DNA of 64,000 bases, taken from contig JAFEFF010000202.1 in assembly GCA_018240745.1 (NCBI GenBank), positions 62,001 to 126,000 of the forward strand. Direction: 5' to 3'. Each line of letters opens with the position of its first letter. Position 1 is the first letter of the stretch. The notes below the pieces were generated by a model. It did not search any database. It was not told the DNA's origin and was given only the letters and a program-made list of their open reading frames with translations. The stretch is from Pseudomonadota bacterium. GTDB taxonomy: Bacteria; Pseudomonadota; Alphaproteobacteria; Reyranellales; Reyranellaceae. The translations under genes and the position numbers were made by a program. This document shows positions 34,277 to 42,073 of this stretch, piece after piece.

Positions 34277-34293
34277 GTGGAGACTGCGCTCGC

Positions 34294-34926
34294 TCAGGCG
34301 GCCGTCGGCAGCTTTGCGCACGCTTTCACGGCGAGCTTGAGGTCCTTGACCAAACCGGCATAGGCAGCGTGGCGGCCGGCCTCGTCCGGCGCCCGCAGGA
34401 TCGAGGACGGGTGAATGGTCACCATGCCCTGCTGGTTGCCGGCATTCGCGAACGCGATGACCTGACCGCGCAGCCGGGAAAGCGTCACGGTCTTGCCCGC
34501 CAGGGCCGAGGCCGCCGTCACGCCCATGGCGACCACGAGCTGCGGCCGGACGATTGCCAGCTCCTGGTCGAACCAGATCTTGCAGACCTCGACCTCGTAG
34601 CGGTTGGGCTTCTTGTGCAGCCGGCGCTTGCCGCGCGGCTCGTTCTTGAAGTGCTTCACGATGTTGGTGACGTAGACCTGGGTGCGATCGACGCCGGCCT
34701 CGACCAGGGCGCGGTCGAGCATCTTGCCGGCGGGCCCCACGAAGGGCCGACCCTGCAGATCCTCCTGGTCGCCCGGCTGCTCGCCGATCAGCAGGAGCGG
34801 CGCGCCGATCGGTCCCTCGCCGAACACGGTCTGCGTGGCGTTCTTGTAGAGCGGGCAGCGGGTACAGCCCTTCGCCTCCCGGGCGACCTTGGCGAACTTT
34901 GCAGCGGACGGTTTGGCGCTCGGCAT
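34294..34926 (-). CDS. UdgX-type uracil-DNA glycosylase
   Basis: 210 residues of the family 4-related uracil-DNA glycosylase group. The N-terminal iron-sulfur CTRC (21-24) is followed by LLIGEQPGDQEDLQGRPFVG, VYVTNIVKHFKNEPRGKRRL-H and C-terminal TIHPSSILRAPDE. The R-loop KRRLH (His104) with GEQPGDQED is the mark of UdgX, which in mycobacteria forms a covalent bond with the abasic site through that His. The product should therefore trap uracil lesions rather than release free uracil. It starts 1 bp after the DUF72 stop, so the two are co-translated. Confidence 0.88.
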   Translation of the reverse strand: MPSAKPSAAKFAKVAREAKGCTRCPLYKNATQTVFGEGPIGAPLLLIGEQPGDQEDLQGRPFVGPAGKMLDRALVEAGVDRTQVYVTNIVKHFKNEPRGKRRLHKKPNRYEVEVCKIWFDQELAIVRPQLVVAMGVTAASALAGKTVTLSRLRGQVIAFANAGNQQGMVTIHPSSILRAPDEAGRHAAYAGLVKDLKLAVKACAKLPTAA

Positions 34927-34927
34927 G

Positions 34928-35794
34928 TCAGGCCTGTCCCAGCTGCTTCATCAGCGCCAGGGCATCCTTGGGCGCCTGCAGCTTGTCGGTGTTGTCGAAG
35001 TACACGAACACGTCGCGAGGCCGCAAGCGCGGCTGCTTGGCGTGGATGAAATGGCCGTCGGTCATGGGCGTGCCGTCGCGCCACGCCTTCACGCGGGCAG
35101 CCCATCGCCTGATCGCCGGCCGGCTGTAGGCGCTCTTGTAGAGTTCGGTCGAGCCGTGCAGGCGCACGTAGAGGAAGTCGGAGGTTATATCCATCAGCAG
35201 CGGCCAGTCGACGGTGTCGGCGCAGACCAGCGCGACGTCGTGCTTGCGCAGCAGCTCGATGAAGGCCGGATCGCGGAAGCTTTCGTGCCGGATCTCCATC
35301 GCGTGACGGATTTTCCGCCGGCGGTCACTCTTCAACCATGCCCTGCCCTTCAGGCGATGATCGTGCCGCCGGCCGCAGGCCGCCGCCTGCTCGGTGTCGC
35401 GCGGCAGGAGCTCGAAGAAGGTTTCGAGCTTCTCCGGGTTGAAGCGGAAGTTGGGCGGGAACTGCCAGAGGATCGGCCCGAGCTTGGGCCCGAGCCGCAA
35501 AGGCCCCGAGGCGAAGAAGTTGCCGAGCGGCGCCTCGGCATCGCGGAGCTTCAGCATATGGGTGAGGTAGCGCGGTCCCTTGACCGCGAAGACGAAATCG
35601 GCGGGCGTCGCGTCGGCCCATTGCGCGAAGCTCTGGCAGCGCTGCATGCAATAGAACGTGCCGTTGATCTCGATGCTGCGGAAGATCGACGCTGCGTGGG
35701 AAAGCTCCTTCTTCTGCGGAAGCCCCTCGGGATAGAACGCGCCGCGCCATGGCTTGTAGGTCCAGCCCGAGATGCCAATCCGGACATCCGCCAT
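34928..35794 (-). CDS. DUF72 family protein (TIM-barrel, YecE-like)
   Basis: 288 residues. DUF72 features: VRIGISGWTYKPWRGAFYPE at the start, FRSIEINGTFYCMQRCQSF, FVFAVKGPRYLTHMLKL, LWQFPPNFRFNPEKLETFFE, MEIRHESFRDPAFIELLRKH, YVRLHGSTELYKSAY and DVFVYFDNTD near the C-terminus. The function of the family is unknown. Genes for DUF72 proteins often lie beside DNA repair genes, and here the UdgX-type glycosylase follows 1 bp later. Divergent from the HbpS gene. Confidence 0.85.
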   Translation of the reverse strand: MADVRIGISGWTYKPWRGAFYPEGLPQKKELSHAASIFRSIEINGTFYCMQRCQSFAQWADATPADFVFAVKGPRYLTHMLKLRDAEAPLGNFFASGPLRLGPKLGPILWQFPPNFRFNPEKLETFFELLPRDTEQAAACGRRHDHRLKGRAWLKSDRRRKIRHAMEIRHESFRDPAFIELLRKHDVALVCADTVDWPLLMDITSDFLYVRLHGSTELYKSAYSRPAIRRWAARVKAWRDGTPMTDGHFIHAKQPRLRPRDVFVYFDNTDKLQAPKDALALMKQLGQA

Positions 35795-35844
35795 GGACGG
35801 GCAACGACCACGCTTTATTGTTTGTTCCTTTCAAGGGGGACCCG

Positions 35845-36261
35845 ATGTCCAGACTGACGCTTCAGCAGGCCAATACCATCGTCGCAGTGGCACTCAAGAA
35901 GGCGCGCGAGATGAAGGTGAAGCCGCTCGCCGTCGCCGTGATCGACGAGGCGGGCCACGTGAAGAGCCTTCAGCGCGAGGACGAGGCCAGCATGCTGCGC
36001 AACGACGTGGCGCTCGGCAAGGCGCTGGCCGCAGTCGGCATGGGCGTGGCCAGCCGCACGCTGCTGGACCGCGCCAAGGGCAACCCGCAGTTCTTCGGCG
36101 CGCTGTCCTCGATCCGCTTCATTCCACAGACCGGAGCGGTGGTGATCAGGGATCAGGACGGCACCGTGATCGGCGCGGCCGGCGCCTCGGGCGGCACCGG
36201 CGACGAGGACGAAGCGGTCTGCATCGCCGGCATCGAAGCGGCCGGCCTGAGCTGGGGCTGA
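35845..36261 (+). CDS. GlcG/HbpS-family heme-binding-like protein
   Basis: 138 residues from the ATG at 35845 (GGGGGA 4 bp upstream); an upstream in-frame extension lacks family sequence. The HbpS/GlcG domain is visible: LTLQQANTIVAVALKKAREM, PLAVAVIDEAGHVKSLQRED, DVALGKALAAVGMGVASRTL and VIGAAGASGGTGDEDE. GlcG is named for its place in glycolate operons; here it lies 3 kb from glcD. Relatives bind heme or cobalamin; the actual ligand is not shown. Confidence 0.82.
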   Translation: MSRLTLQQANTIVAVALKKAREMKVKPLAVAVIDEAGHVKSLQREDEASMLRNDVALGKALAAVGMGVASRTLLDRAKGNPQFFGALSSIRFIPQTGAVVIRDQDGTVIGAAGASGGTGDEDEAVCIAGIEAAGLSWG

Positions 36262-36262
36262 G

Positions 36263-36826
36263 CTACGCCGCCTTGCGCTGCCGGTGGCGGCCCTCCCGCA
36301 CCTCCTCGACGACCTTTCGCACGAAGGCGTCGAGATCGTCCGGCGATCGGCTGGTGATGATGCCCTTGTCGACCACCACCTCCTTGTCGACCCATTTGCC
36401 GCCGGCATTCTCGACGTCCTTGCGGATCGACTTGTAGGACGTGAGGGTGAGGCCGCGCACCGCGCCGGCCTGCACCAGCAGCCACGGCGCATGGCAGATC
36501 GCAGCGACTGGCTTGCCTGAATCGAGGAAGGCCTTCACGACCCTCATCGCGTCGTGGTTGATGCGCAGGATATCGGGATTGATCTGGCCGCCCGGCAGCA
36601 CCAGCGCGTGATAGTCGTCAGGCTTTGCGTCGGCGATCCTGAGATCCGACGACACGGCCTCGCCCCAGTCTACCTTGTTCCAGCCGCGGATCGGCTTGCC
36701 CTCGGGCGAGGCGACGTCGACCTTCGCACCGGCCCTGCGCAGCTCGTCGCGCGGCACCGTGAGCTCGAGCTGCTCGAAGCCGTTGGTCGCGAGGATCAGG
36801 ATACGGGCGTCATTGATGTCGGTCAT
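36263..36826 (-). CDS. DJ-1/PfpI family protein
   Basis: 187 residues from the ATG at 36826 (GGAG upstream). The start ILILATNGFEQLELTVP holds the conserved Glu18; the nucleophile elbow is AAICHAPWLL with Cys111-His112, the active site of PfpI-like protease/glyoxalase III members. GGQINPDILR and LTLTSYKSIRKDVENAGG complete the family pattern. A cytosolic stress protein or deglycase/chaperone-like role is likely. Divergent from the frameshifted oxidoreductase; its stop is 1 bp from the HbpS stop. Confidence 0.88.
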   Translation of the reverse strand: MTDINDARILILATNGFEQLELTVPRDELRRAGAKVDVASPEGKPIRGWNKVDWGEAVSSDLRIADAKPDDYHALVLPGGQINPDILRINHDAMRVVKAFLDSGKPVAAICHAPWLLVQAGAVRGLTLTSYKSIRKDVENAGGKWVDKEVVVDKGIITSRSPDDLDAFVRKVVEEVREGRHRQRKAA

Positions 36827-36910
36827 GGGGGCTCCGAGGTTGTCGGTGTCTCCTGCGAACGCTTGGAACTGGCGCGCTGTTGCGGTCGTTCTCGAACCGA
36901 GGAGACCGTC

Positions 36911-37905
36911 ATGCAGATCCGCAAAGGCACCATTGGCTACATGCTCGCGCACGAGCAGTTCCCCGTGCAGGAGTTGCGCGAGATCGGCACCTCCGCCGCA
37001 CGGTGCGGTTTCGGACTGCTCGCCACCAGCGACCACTTCCAGCCGTGGCAGGCGAACGAGGGGCATTCGGGCGAAGCCTGGGTGACGCTGGCTGCGCTGG
37101 GCGAGCGCGCGCCCAGGGCGTGGATGGGCACGACGGTCACTTGCCCGACGCTCCGCTATCATCGGGCGATCGTGGCCGAGGCTTTCGCGTCGCTCGCCCT
37201 GCTCAATCCCGGCCGCATCTTCCTCGGTGTCGGGTCGGGCGAGGCACTCAACGAGGAGGCAGCGACCGGCGAATGGCCGGCCTGGAGCGAACGCTGGAAT
37301 CGCTTGATCGAGGCGCTCACTCTCATCCGCGCACTGTGGAGCGGCCGCGACGTCGACCACGAGGGCAGATTCTATGCGGTGAAGGGCAAGCTCTACGACG
37401 TGCCGCCGCAGCCGATCCCGATCCTCACGGCGGCGAACGGACCGAAGGCGATGAAGCTCGCCGCGCAGCACGGCGACGGGCTGATCACCGATCCGGAAAC
37501 CTGGCAGCAGTACAAGGGCGACTGGGAGGCGAGTGCGCGCGCGGCCGGCAAGAACCCCAAGGACATGCCGGTCCTGGTCGAGCAGTTCGTCGCGGTCGGC
37601 AACAACGACGTCGCCGAGCAGGCGGCCGAGCTCTGGCGCTTCGTCCCCAAGGCCTTCAAGGGCTATCACGCCATCCGCGATCCGCCGAGATCCAGCGACG
37701 GGCCGAAGCCGAGGTGCCGATCGACAACGTCCTGAGCCGTTGGCCGGTCGGCAATGACGCCAAGCGGCACATCGAGGCGATCGAGAAGCTGTTCGCGAGC
37801 GGCGCCACGATCGTGAACATCCACGCCGCCCAGAACGACCAGAAAGCGGCCATCGAGTTCTACGGGTCGAAAGTCCTTCCCCATTTCCAGCGGGCTGCGG
37901 CCTAG
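36911..37905 (+). pseudogene. F420-dependent (LLM class) oxidoreductase, broken by a 1-base deletion
   Basis: The first 258 codons encode a luciferase-like protein of the TIGR03557/F420-type group: KGTIGYMLAHEQFPVQELRE, FGLLATSDHFQPWQ, MGTTVTCPTLRYHRAIVAEA and FLGVGSGEALNEEA. After the codons for AIRDP at about 37684 the family sequence continues in another frame (AEIQRRAEAEVPIDNVLSRW; GATIVNIHAAQNDQKAAIEF; YGSKVLPHF). GATCCGCCGAG where the family expects GATCCG-GCC-GAG points to one missing G. With it restored the protein would be 331 residues, a normal length. Either a real recent lesion or a sequencing error. Start at 36911 after GAGGAGACCGTC. Confidence 0.8.
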
Positions 37906-37965
37906 GTAGCGGTTGCCCCCGGAAGGCCGGCGTCCTAATGCTCGCTGGCCATTCCGGAAGGTCAA

Positions 37966-39168
37966 ATGTTCGAGCCCGCTGAGCGTCTGAAGAACGTCAA
38001 GGTTTCCGCCTCCGCCGCCATGACCCGCAAGGTGCGCGAACTGCGCGCCCAAGGCGTCAAGATCGTAGGCCTTTCGTCGGGCGAGCCCGATTTCAAGTCG
38101 CCGCTGAACGCCATCGAGGCCGCCAACAAGGCCGCGCTGGCCGGCGAGACCAAGTATCCGCCGCAGGACGGCATCGTGCCGCTCAAGAAGGCGGTGCAGA
38201 AGAAGTTCAAGCGCGACAACGGGCTCGACTATGCGCTCGACGAGATCATGGTCTCCAACGGCAGCAAGCAGATCATGTTCAACGCCACCATGGCGAGCGT
38301 GAACCCCGGCGACGAGGTGGTCATCCCCGCCCCCGGCTGGATCAGCTACGCCGACCAGGTGAAGCTGTGCGGCGGCGTGCCGGTCTCCGTGTCGTGCCCG
38401 GAGAACAACCATTTCCGTCTGCGCGCCGCCGACCTCGACGCAGCGATCACCGACAAGACCAAGTGGGTGGTGCTGAACTTCCCCAACAACCCGACCGGCG
38501 CGGTCTGCACGCGCGAGGAGATGAAGGAACTCGCCGAGGTGCTGCTGAAGCACCCGAGGGTGCTGGTGATGTCGGACGAGATCTACGAGCACCTCGTCTA
38601 TGACGGCGTGAAGGCGCACTCCATCGCCGAGGTCGAGCCCAGGCTCAAGGACCGCACGCTCACCGTGAACGGCGCGTCGAAGGCCTATGCCATGACCGGC
38701 TGGCGGGTCGGTTACGCCGGCGGACCCAGGCAGATGATCCAGGCGATGACGAACATGCAGGGCCAAGCGACCGCCGGCGTGTCGACCATCGGCCAGGCCG
38801 CGGTGACGGCCGCGCTCGAGGGTCCGCAGGATCTGATCGAAAGCCATCGCGCCGACTACCAGAACCGCCGCAATCTCGTGGTCGGTTGGCTGCGCGAGGC
38901 CAAGGGCATCACCTGCCACAAGCCGGAGGGCGCGTTCTACGTGTTCCCCAACATCGCCGGCTGCATCGGCAAGACCACGCCCAAGGGCAAGAAGCTCGAG
39001 ACCGACACCGACTTCGTGACCGCGCTGCTCGAGGAGCGCCACGTCGCGACGGTGCAAGGCACGGCCTACGGCATGAGCCCTTACTTCCGCATCTCCTATG
39101 CAACCGACCTCGAGAGCCTCCGCGAGGGCTGCAAGCGCATCCAGGAGTTTTGCGCCGACCTGCGGTAG
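37966..39168 (+). CDS. Class I aminotransferase, aspartate aminotransferase-like
   Basis: 400 residues, pyridoxal-phosphate fold type I (AAT subgroup Ib). The PLP lysine is Lys239 in TVNGASKAYAMTGWRVGYAG. Also seen: GLSSGEPDFKSPLNAIEAAN, TKYPPQDGIVPLKKAV, VVLNFPNNPTGAVCTREEMK, VMSDEIYEHLVYDGVK and the C-terminal FRISYATDLESLREGCKRI. It likely moves amino groups between aspartate and 2-oxoglutarate, and may also accept prephenate or aromatic acids. The 60 bp before it hold nothing clear. Its stop codon abuts that of the convergent clpS. Confidence 0.9.
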   Translation: MFEPAERLKNVKVSASAAMTRKVRELRAQGVKIVGLSSGEPDFKSPLNAIEAANKAALAGETKYPPQDGIVPLKKAVQKKFKRDNGLDYALDEIMVSNGSKQIMFNATMASVNPGDEVVIPAPGWISYADQVKLCGGVPVSVSCPENNHFRLRAADLDAAITDKTKWVVLNFPNNPTGAVCTREEMKELAEVLLKHPRVLVMSDEIYEHLVYDGVKAHSIAEVEPRLKDRTLTVNGASKAYAMTGWRVGYAGGPRQMIQAMTNMQGQATAGVSTIGQAAVTAALEGPQDLIESHRADYQNRRNLVVGWLREAKGITCHKPEGAFYVFPNIAGCIGKTTPKGKKLETDTDFVTALLEERHVATVQGTAYGMSPYFRISYATDLESLREGCKRIQEFCADLR

Positions 39169-39480
39169 CTACTCCTCCGGTTCGGTCGAGAACGACAGCG
39201 GATAGCCCTTCTGGCGGCCCATGTCCGTGCCCTGCGTCGCCTTGCTCTCGGCGACGTCGCGCGTATAGGTCGCCACGACACAGACGCCCTGTTGGTGGGC
39301 GGTCATCATGATGCGATAGGCCTGGTCCTCGTTGGTGCGGAACACCGCCTTCAGGACCTGGACCACGAACTCGCGGGGCGTGTAGTCGTCGTTCAGCAGC
39401 ACGACTTTGTACAGCCGCGGCTGCTCGGTCTTGGGCTTGAGGATCGTCTCCGGTTTCAGGACGTCGATGTCGTCACTCAT
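39169..39480 (-). CDS. clpS: ATP-dependent Clp protease adapter ClpS
   Basis: 103 residues from the ATG at 39480 (GGAG upstream). The ClpS core YKVVLLNDDYTPREFVVQVL, then MMTAHQQGVCVVATYTRDVA, carries the hydrophobic pocket that binds N-end-rule substrates and hands them to ClpA. The disordered N-terminus (DDIDVLKPETILKPKTEQPR) is normal. clpA is not in the window. Convergent with the aminotransferase gene. Confidence 0.95.
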   Translation of the reverse strand: MSDDIDVLKPETILKPKTEQPRLYKVVLLNDDYTPREFVVQVLKAVFRTNEDQAYRIMMTAHQQGVCVVATYTRDVAESKATQGTDMGRQKGYPLSFSTEPEE

Positions 39481-39541
39481 CGGCCGCTCCGTTGCGGATG
39501 CACGCCAAATCCTAGCCAGATCGCCAGGTCGACGGTAGGGG

Positions 39542-40327
39542 TCAACTCTCCCGGTCGAAGGCACTTTCGTGCCAGCGCCGCAGACAGAGGTGCGAGAGCA
39601 GGCTGAGCGCCAGGAACAGCAGGATGCCGGAGGCCGAGATCAGCAGCAGCGCCGCGAACATGCGCGGGATCCGGAGCTGATACCCCGATTCCAGGATGCG
39701 ATAGGCCAGCCCCGAGGACGTGCCGCCGGTCCCGGCGACGAACTCCGCCACCACCGCGCCGATCAGCGACAGGCCACCCGAGATGCGCAGGCCCGCGAGG
39801 AAGTAGGGCATCGCCGCCGGCAGCTTGAGGTGCAGCAGGGTCTGCCACCAACGGGCCCGGTAAAGGCGGAACAAATCGACCAGATTGTGGTCGGCCGAGT
39901 TCAATCCGACCGTCGTGTTCGACAGAATCGGGAAGAAGGCGACGATCCAGGCGCAGATCAGCAGCGACAGCTTCACGCCGTTGACCCAGATGATGATCAG
40001 CGGCGCGATCGCCACGATCGGCGTCACCTGCAGGATCACCGCATAGGGGAAGAACGACCGCTCGATCCATTTCGAGCTGGCGAACAGAACGGCCAGGAAC
40101 ACGCCGAGCACCACCGCCACGGTAAGTGCGGCCAGCGAGATGCTCATGGTGATCCACCACGAGTCCATCAGCGTCGACCAATCGGTGACCAGGGTCTCCA
40201 GAATCAGGATGGGGCCAGGCACGAGGTACGGCGGGATGTTCAGGACCCGCACCATGCCTTCCCAGAGGCCGAGCACGAGCAGGCCGAGCACGAGCGGCGC
40301 GATGTAGCGGGACAACCGGTCAGCCAT
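39542..40327 (-). CDS. ABC transporter permease (NitT/TauT-type)
   Basis: 261 residues, six or so hydrophobic segments. The BPD_transp_1 region has EAA-like sequence in LFRLYRARWWQTLLHLKLPA and AMPYFLAGLRISGGLSLIGA. N-terminal RYIAPLVLGLLVLGLWEGMV is followed by YLVPGPILILETLV, a common opening of this permease group. It starts at 40327 and overlaps the ATPase gene by 8 bp. It forms an importer with the ATPase and the NMT1-type binding protein. Confidence 0.9.
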   Translation of the reverse strand: MADRLSRYIAPLVLGLLVLGLWEGMVRVLNIPPYLVPGPILILETLVTDWSTLMDSWWITMSISLAALTVAVVLGVFLAVLFASSKWIERSFFPYAVILQVTPIVAIAPLIIIWVNGVKLSLLICAWIVAFFPILSNTTVGLNSADHNLVDLFRLYRARWWQTLLHLKLPAAMPYFLAGLRISGGLSLIGAVVAEFVAGTGGTSSGLAYRILESGYQLRIPRMFAALLLISASGILLFLALSLLSHLCLRRWHESAFDRES

Positions 40328-41066
40328 TGGCCATCGCCTTCTCCAGCGCCGCCGAGGCGCGTCGGCAATACTCGTTGTTCTGGGCCGAGGTCCGATACTC
40401 CGGTGCGCGAGGGTACGGCGCTTCCAGCATGATCTCCTCGATGAACCGGCCCGGCCGCGCCGCCATGACGGCAATGCGTTGCGACAGGAACGCGCTCTCG
40501 AACACCGAATGCGTGACGAATATCACGGTGAAGCCTTCGCGCTGCCACAGTTCGAGGAGGTCGTTGTTGAGCTTGAAGCGGGTGATCTCGTCGAGCGCGG
40601 CGAACGGCTCGTCCATCAGCAGCACCCTGGGCCGGGTCACCAGCGCCCGCGCGATCGACACGCGCATCTTCATGCCGCCCGACAGCTCGCGCGGATAGGA
40701 TTTCTCGAAGCCCGCCAATCCGACCCGCGCCAGCGCCGCCGCGGCGCGGTCGCGACGCTCGTCGCCGTGCACACCGGCAAGCCGCAGCGGCAGCATGACG
40801 TTCGATAGAGCCGTCGCCCACGGCATCAGCGTCGGTTCCTGGAACACGAAGGACAGCGACGGATGGCCTCGCCAGGTGATCGCGCCGGCGCTGGGTTCGG
40901 TCAGGCCGGCGATCAGGCGGAGCAAGGTGCTCTTGCCGCAGCCCGAAGGTCCGAGCAGGGACAGGAACTGGTGCTCGAACACGTCGAGCGACACGTCGTT
41001 CAACGCCACCGTGCCGTTGGCGAAGCGCTTGGCGATATTGCGGCAGGTGACGATCGACCCGGCCAC
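40320..41066 (-). CDS. ABC transporter ATP-binding protein (NitT/TauT-type)
   Basis: 248 residues. Walker A GPSGCGKST (39-47), Q-loop FVFQEPTLMPW, signature ELSGGMKMRVSIARAL and Walker B VLLMDEPFAALDEITR, followed by the switch His in VIFVTHSVFESAFLS. This is the subfamily that drives nitrate, sulfonate, cyanate or hydroxymethylpyrimidine uptake. Its start abuts the end of the binding-protein gene. Confidence 0.93.
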   Translation of the reverse strand: MAGSIVTCRNIAKRFANGTVALNDVSLDVFEHQFLSLLGPSGCGKSTLLRLIAGLTEPSAGAITWRGHPSLSFVFQEPTLMPWATALSNVMLPLRLAGVHGDERRDRAAAALARVGLAGFEKSYPRELSGGMKMRVSIARALVTRPRVLLMDEPFAALDEITRFKLNNDLLELWQREGFTVIFVTHSVFESAFLSQRIAVMAARPGRFIEEIMLEAPYPRAPEYRTSAQNNEYCRRASAALEKAMANG

Positions 41067-42068
41067 CTAGATCATCGCAACTTTCTTGTTCACGAACTCG
41101 GTCGTCATGAGCCTGGCGACGTCCCAGCCGCCCGGCAGCGCGCCGCAATCGACGATGTCCTTGTAGAAGCCGGTCCACCGCTGCACGTTGAGCGCGCCGA
41201 TGCCGAGCGTCTGCGCATCGCCGCCGCCGACAATGCCAGCCTCGCGCATGACCTTGATCGCGTAGGCGATCTTGTCGTCGGTCATGTCGGGATTGGCGCT
41301 CTTGATCAACGCATTGGCCGGCGCCGGATCGCCGGTGAGATAGCTCTTCCAGCCCTTGGCCGAGGCGTCGATGAAGCGCTGCACCACGTCCTTGCGCTCC
41401 GCCGCCGTCTTGGGCAGGCAGACCAGTATGTCCGAATAATTGACGAAGCCGTTGTCGGCCAGCAAATGGATGACCGGATCGACGCCGGCCTTCCGGATGG
41501 CGTAGGGCTCGCTGGTGATGAAGGCCTGCATGCTGATGTTCTTGTCGGCCAGGAACGGTGCGAAGTTGAAGGTGTAGGGCCGGATCTGGTCGTCGCTGTA
41601 GCCGTACTTGGCCTTGAGCCACAGCCAAAACGAGGTGCGCCCGGCCGCGCCGATCAGGATCGGCTTGCCCTTGAGCGCCGCCAGCGTGTCGTTGCCGACG
41701 CCCGGATGGGACAGGAGCGCGCGCAGGTCCTTCTGGAACACCGCGGCGATCGCCAGCGCCGGGACGTTGTCGCGGGCGAAGTTGAAGGTTCGGAACGCGT
41801 CGGTCTCGACCACGTCGGCGCGGCCGGCCAGCAGCATCGCATTGACGTCGAGCTGCGGCCCGCCCTGCCTCACCTCGACGTCGAGCCCGGCCTCCTTGTA
41901 GAGGCCGGTCGCCAGCGCCTGGTAGAAGCCGCCATGCTCGGCCTGGGCGCGCCAGTTGGTCTGGTAGCTGAATTTGTCGAGGTTCTGGGCGCGCGCCGGG
42001 CGCAGGCCCCAAATCGGCGCGGCGGCCAAGCCGCCCAGGATCGAGCGTCGTGATGGGCGATGAGACAT
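41067..42068 (-). CDS. ABC transporter substrate-binding protein, NMT1/THI5-like
   Basis: 333 residues. The N-terminus RRSILGGLAAAPIWGLRPAR-A looks like a Tat or long Sec signal. The mature protein has the NMT1 fold: FSYQTNWRAQAEHGGFYQAL, GLYKEAGLDVEVRQGGPQLD, LLAGRADVVETDAFRTFNFA and later FITSEPYAIRKAGVDPVIHL. The family binds pyrimidine thiamine precursors, alkanesulfonates, aromatic acids and others. It follows, by 5 bp, an HpaB-type monooxygenase gene, so the ligand may be that enzyme's substrate. Confidence 0.88.
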   Translation of the reverse strand: MSHRPSRRSILGGLAAAPIWGLRPARAQNLDKFSYQTNWRAQAEHGGFYQALATGLYKEAGLDVEVRQGGPQLDVNAMLLAGRADVVETDAFRTFNFARDNVPALAIAAVFQKDLRALLSHPGVGNDTLAALKGKPILIGAAGRTSFWLWLKAKYGYSDDQIRPYTFNFAPFLADKNISMQAFITSEPYAIRKAGVDPVIHLLADNGFVNYSDILVCLPKTAAERKDVVQRFIDASAKGWKSYLTGDPAPANALIKSANPDMTDDKIAYAIKVMREAGIVGGGDAQTLGIGALNVQRWTGFYKDIVDCGALPGGWDVARLMTTEFVNKKVAMI

Positions 42069-42073
42069 GGCTG

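Noticed and set aside
37684-37690. Programmed frameshift in the F420-type oxidoreductase
   Set aside because: No slippery heptamer, no downstream pseudoknot seen, and family members are not known to use frameshifting; deletion or sequencing error is simpler.
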